NCBI GenBank assembly: GCA_039961735.1
Contig: JABRVX010000010.1
Location: forward strand, 1-64,000
Direction of reading: 5' to 3'
DNA: 64,000 bases
Origin: Fimbriimonadia bacterium
GTDB taxonomy: Bacteria; Armatimonadota; Fimbriimonadia; Fimbriimonadales; JABRVX01
A program made the position numbers and the translations under genes. The notes under the pieces were generated by a model that did no database searches, was not told the origin of the DNA, and was given only the letters and a program-made list of their open reading frames with translations. Below, piece by piece: positions 63,808-64,000 of the stretch. Position 1 is the stretch's first letter, and each line of letters begins with the position of its first letter.

Positions 63808-64000
63808 GGATCGAACCTACGACTCCTCCTCCGCAGCATCCCGGTGTGGAACCTGGGGTTCGAAAGTCTCCGCCGCGAGCGACAGAGGCATCCAAAATCT
63901 CGGCGATGCAAGTAGGTGCCTTTCGTAAGGCGCTGAAGGCACAGCAAGAACGGCTTCCTCAGCCGGCCCAAGAGCCGGAGCCCGACGGTGTACGGGGACG
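63804..64000 (+). CDS. Start of a further operon gene (cut by window end)
   Basis: The first 65 codons, from a GTG overlapping the cheX stop, give a Pro-rich stretch and then SAMQVGAFRKALKAQQERLPQ. Short Pro-rich starts followed by a FxxxLxxQ helix are seen in flagellar proteins such as the TIGR02530 operon protein or FliK, but this is a guess from position and style only. Low complexity prevents assignment. Confidence 0.5.
   Translation, partial: MRIEPTTPPPQHPGVEPGVRKSPPRATEASKISAMQVGAFRKALKAQQERLPQPAQEPEPDGVRG

Overview
The window looks like a GC-rich chromosome segment from a diderm bacterium of the phylum Armatimonadota (Fimbriimonadia-like). Three things point that way: two prepilin-type proteins with the [10 protein letters not shown] motif after the hydrophobic helix (31783-32439, 40398-41174), a secreted beta-propeller protein ending in a dockerin-like, calcium-loop C-terminus (51610-53331), and a TolC-type outer-membrane protein that requires two membranes. 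This is inference from sequence style; no rRNA gene is present to test it.

Layout, left to right. 1-3191: start of a Tat-exported protein, a DinB-like protein, tRNA-Glu(CTC), and a TolC/MacB-type ATPase pair. 3245-15282: a broken carbohydrate-binding protein followed by a minus-strand run of four very large proteins (GH89-type alpha-N-acetylglucosaminidase, a multidomain HExxH protein, a six-hairpin glycosidase, a GH36/GH27-like enzyme), likely a glycan/glycoprotein breakdown locus. 15448-18039: a two-repeat CRISPR remnant directly upstream of two CARF-domain genes (one with a HEPN ribonuclease motif) and no other cas gene. 18262-22214: a collapsed aldo/keto reductase gene, pdxS-pdxT (vitamin B6), a TIM-barrel isomerase and an ABM monooxygenase. 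22345-26895: five overlapping genes for dCMP deamination and undecaprenyl-linked glycopolymer synthesis (wecA, wecB, AI-2E transporter family, uppP). 26900-30365: a ribose-type ABC sugar transporter. 30665-40352: cysteine desulfurase, prepilin, DUF302, TldD, DUF72, two frameshifted exported proteins, Dam methylase, AsnA, an isomerase, and a collapsed Fpg gene.

40398-45208: prepilin, sialidase and GH95 alpha-fucosidase, a second glycan-removal island. 45372-49127: hisG-hisC/HAD-hisB-hisH, a tight histidine operon whose aminotransferase carries a fused phosphatase-like HAD domain. 49202-58171: a putative molybdenum carrier, pckA, the dockerin-like secreted protein, two Gfo/Idh/MocA oxidoreductases, a PilZ protein and an M48 peptidase. 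58172-59092: a gene-free stretch with dispersed palindromes, one split by a 141-bp MITE with a 6-bp target duplication. 59093-64000: a che operon (cheC, cheD, HDOD, cheB, cheR, cheY, cheX and the start of a further gene).

Two habits stand out. Many leading genes have a TANNNT hexamer only 6-9 bases before the start codon and no Shine-Dalgarno sequence, which suggests leaderless mRNAs. Several small genes are broken: two have kept their exact start and stop but lost the middle, and three have frameshifts, one of them at a run of nine C/G. The frameshifts may be real or may be assembly errors.
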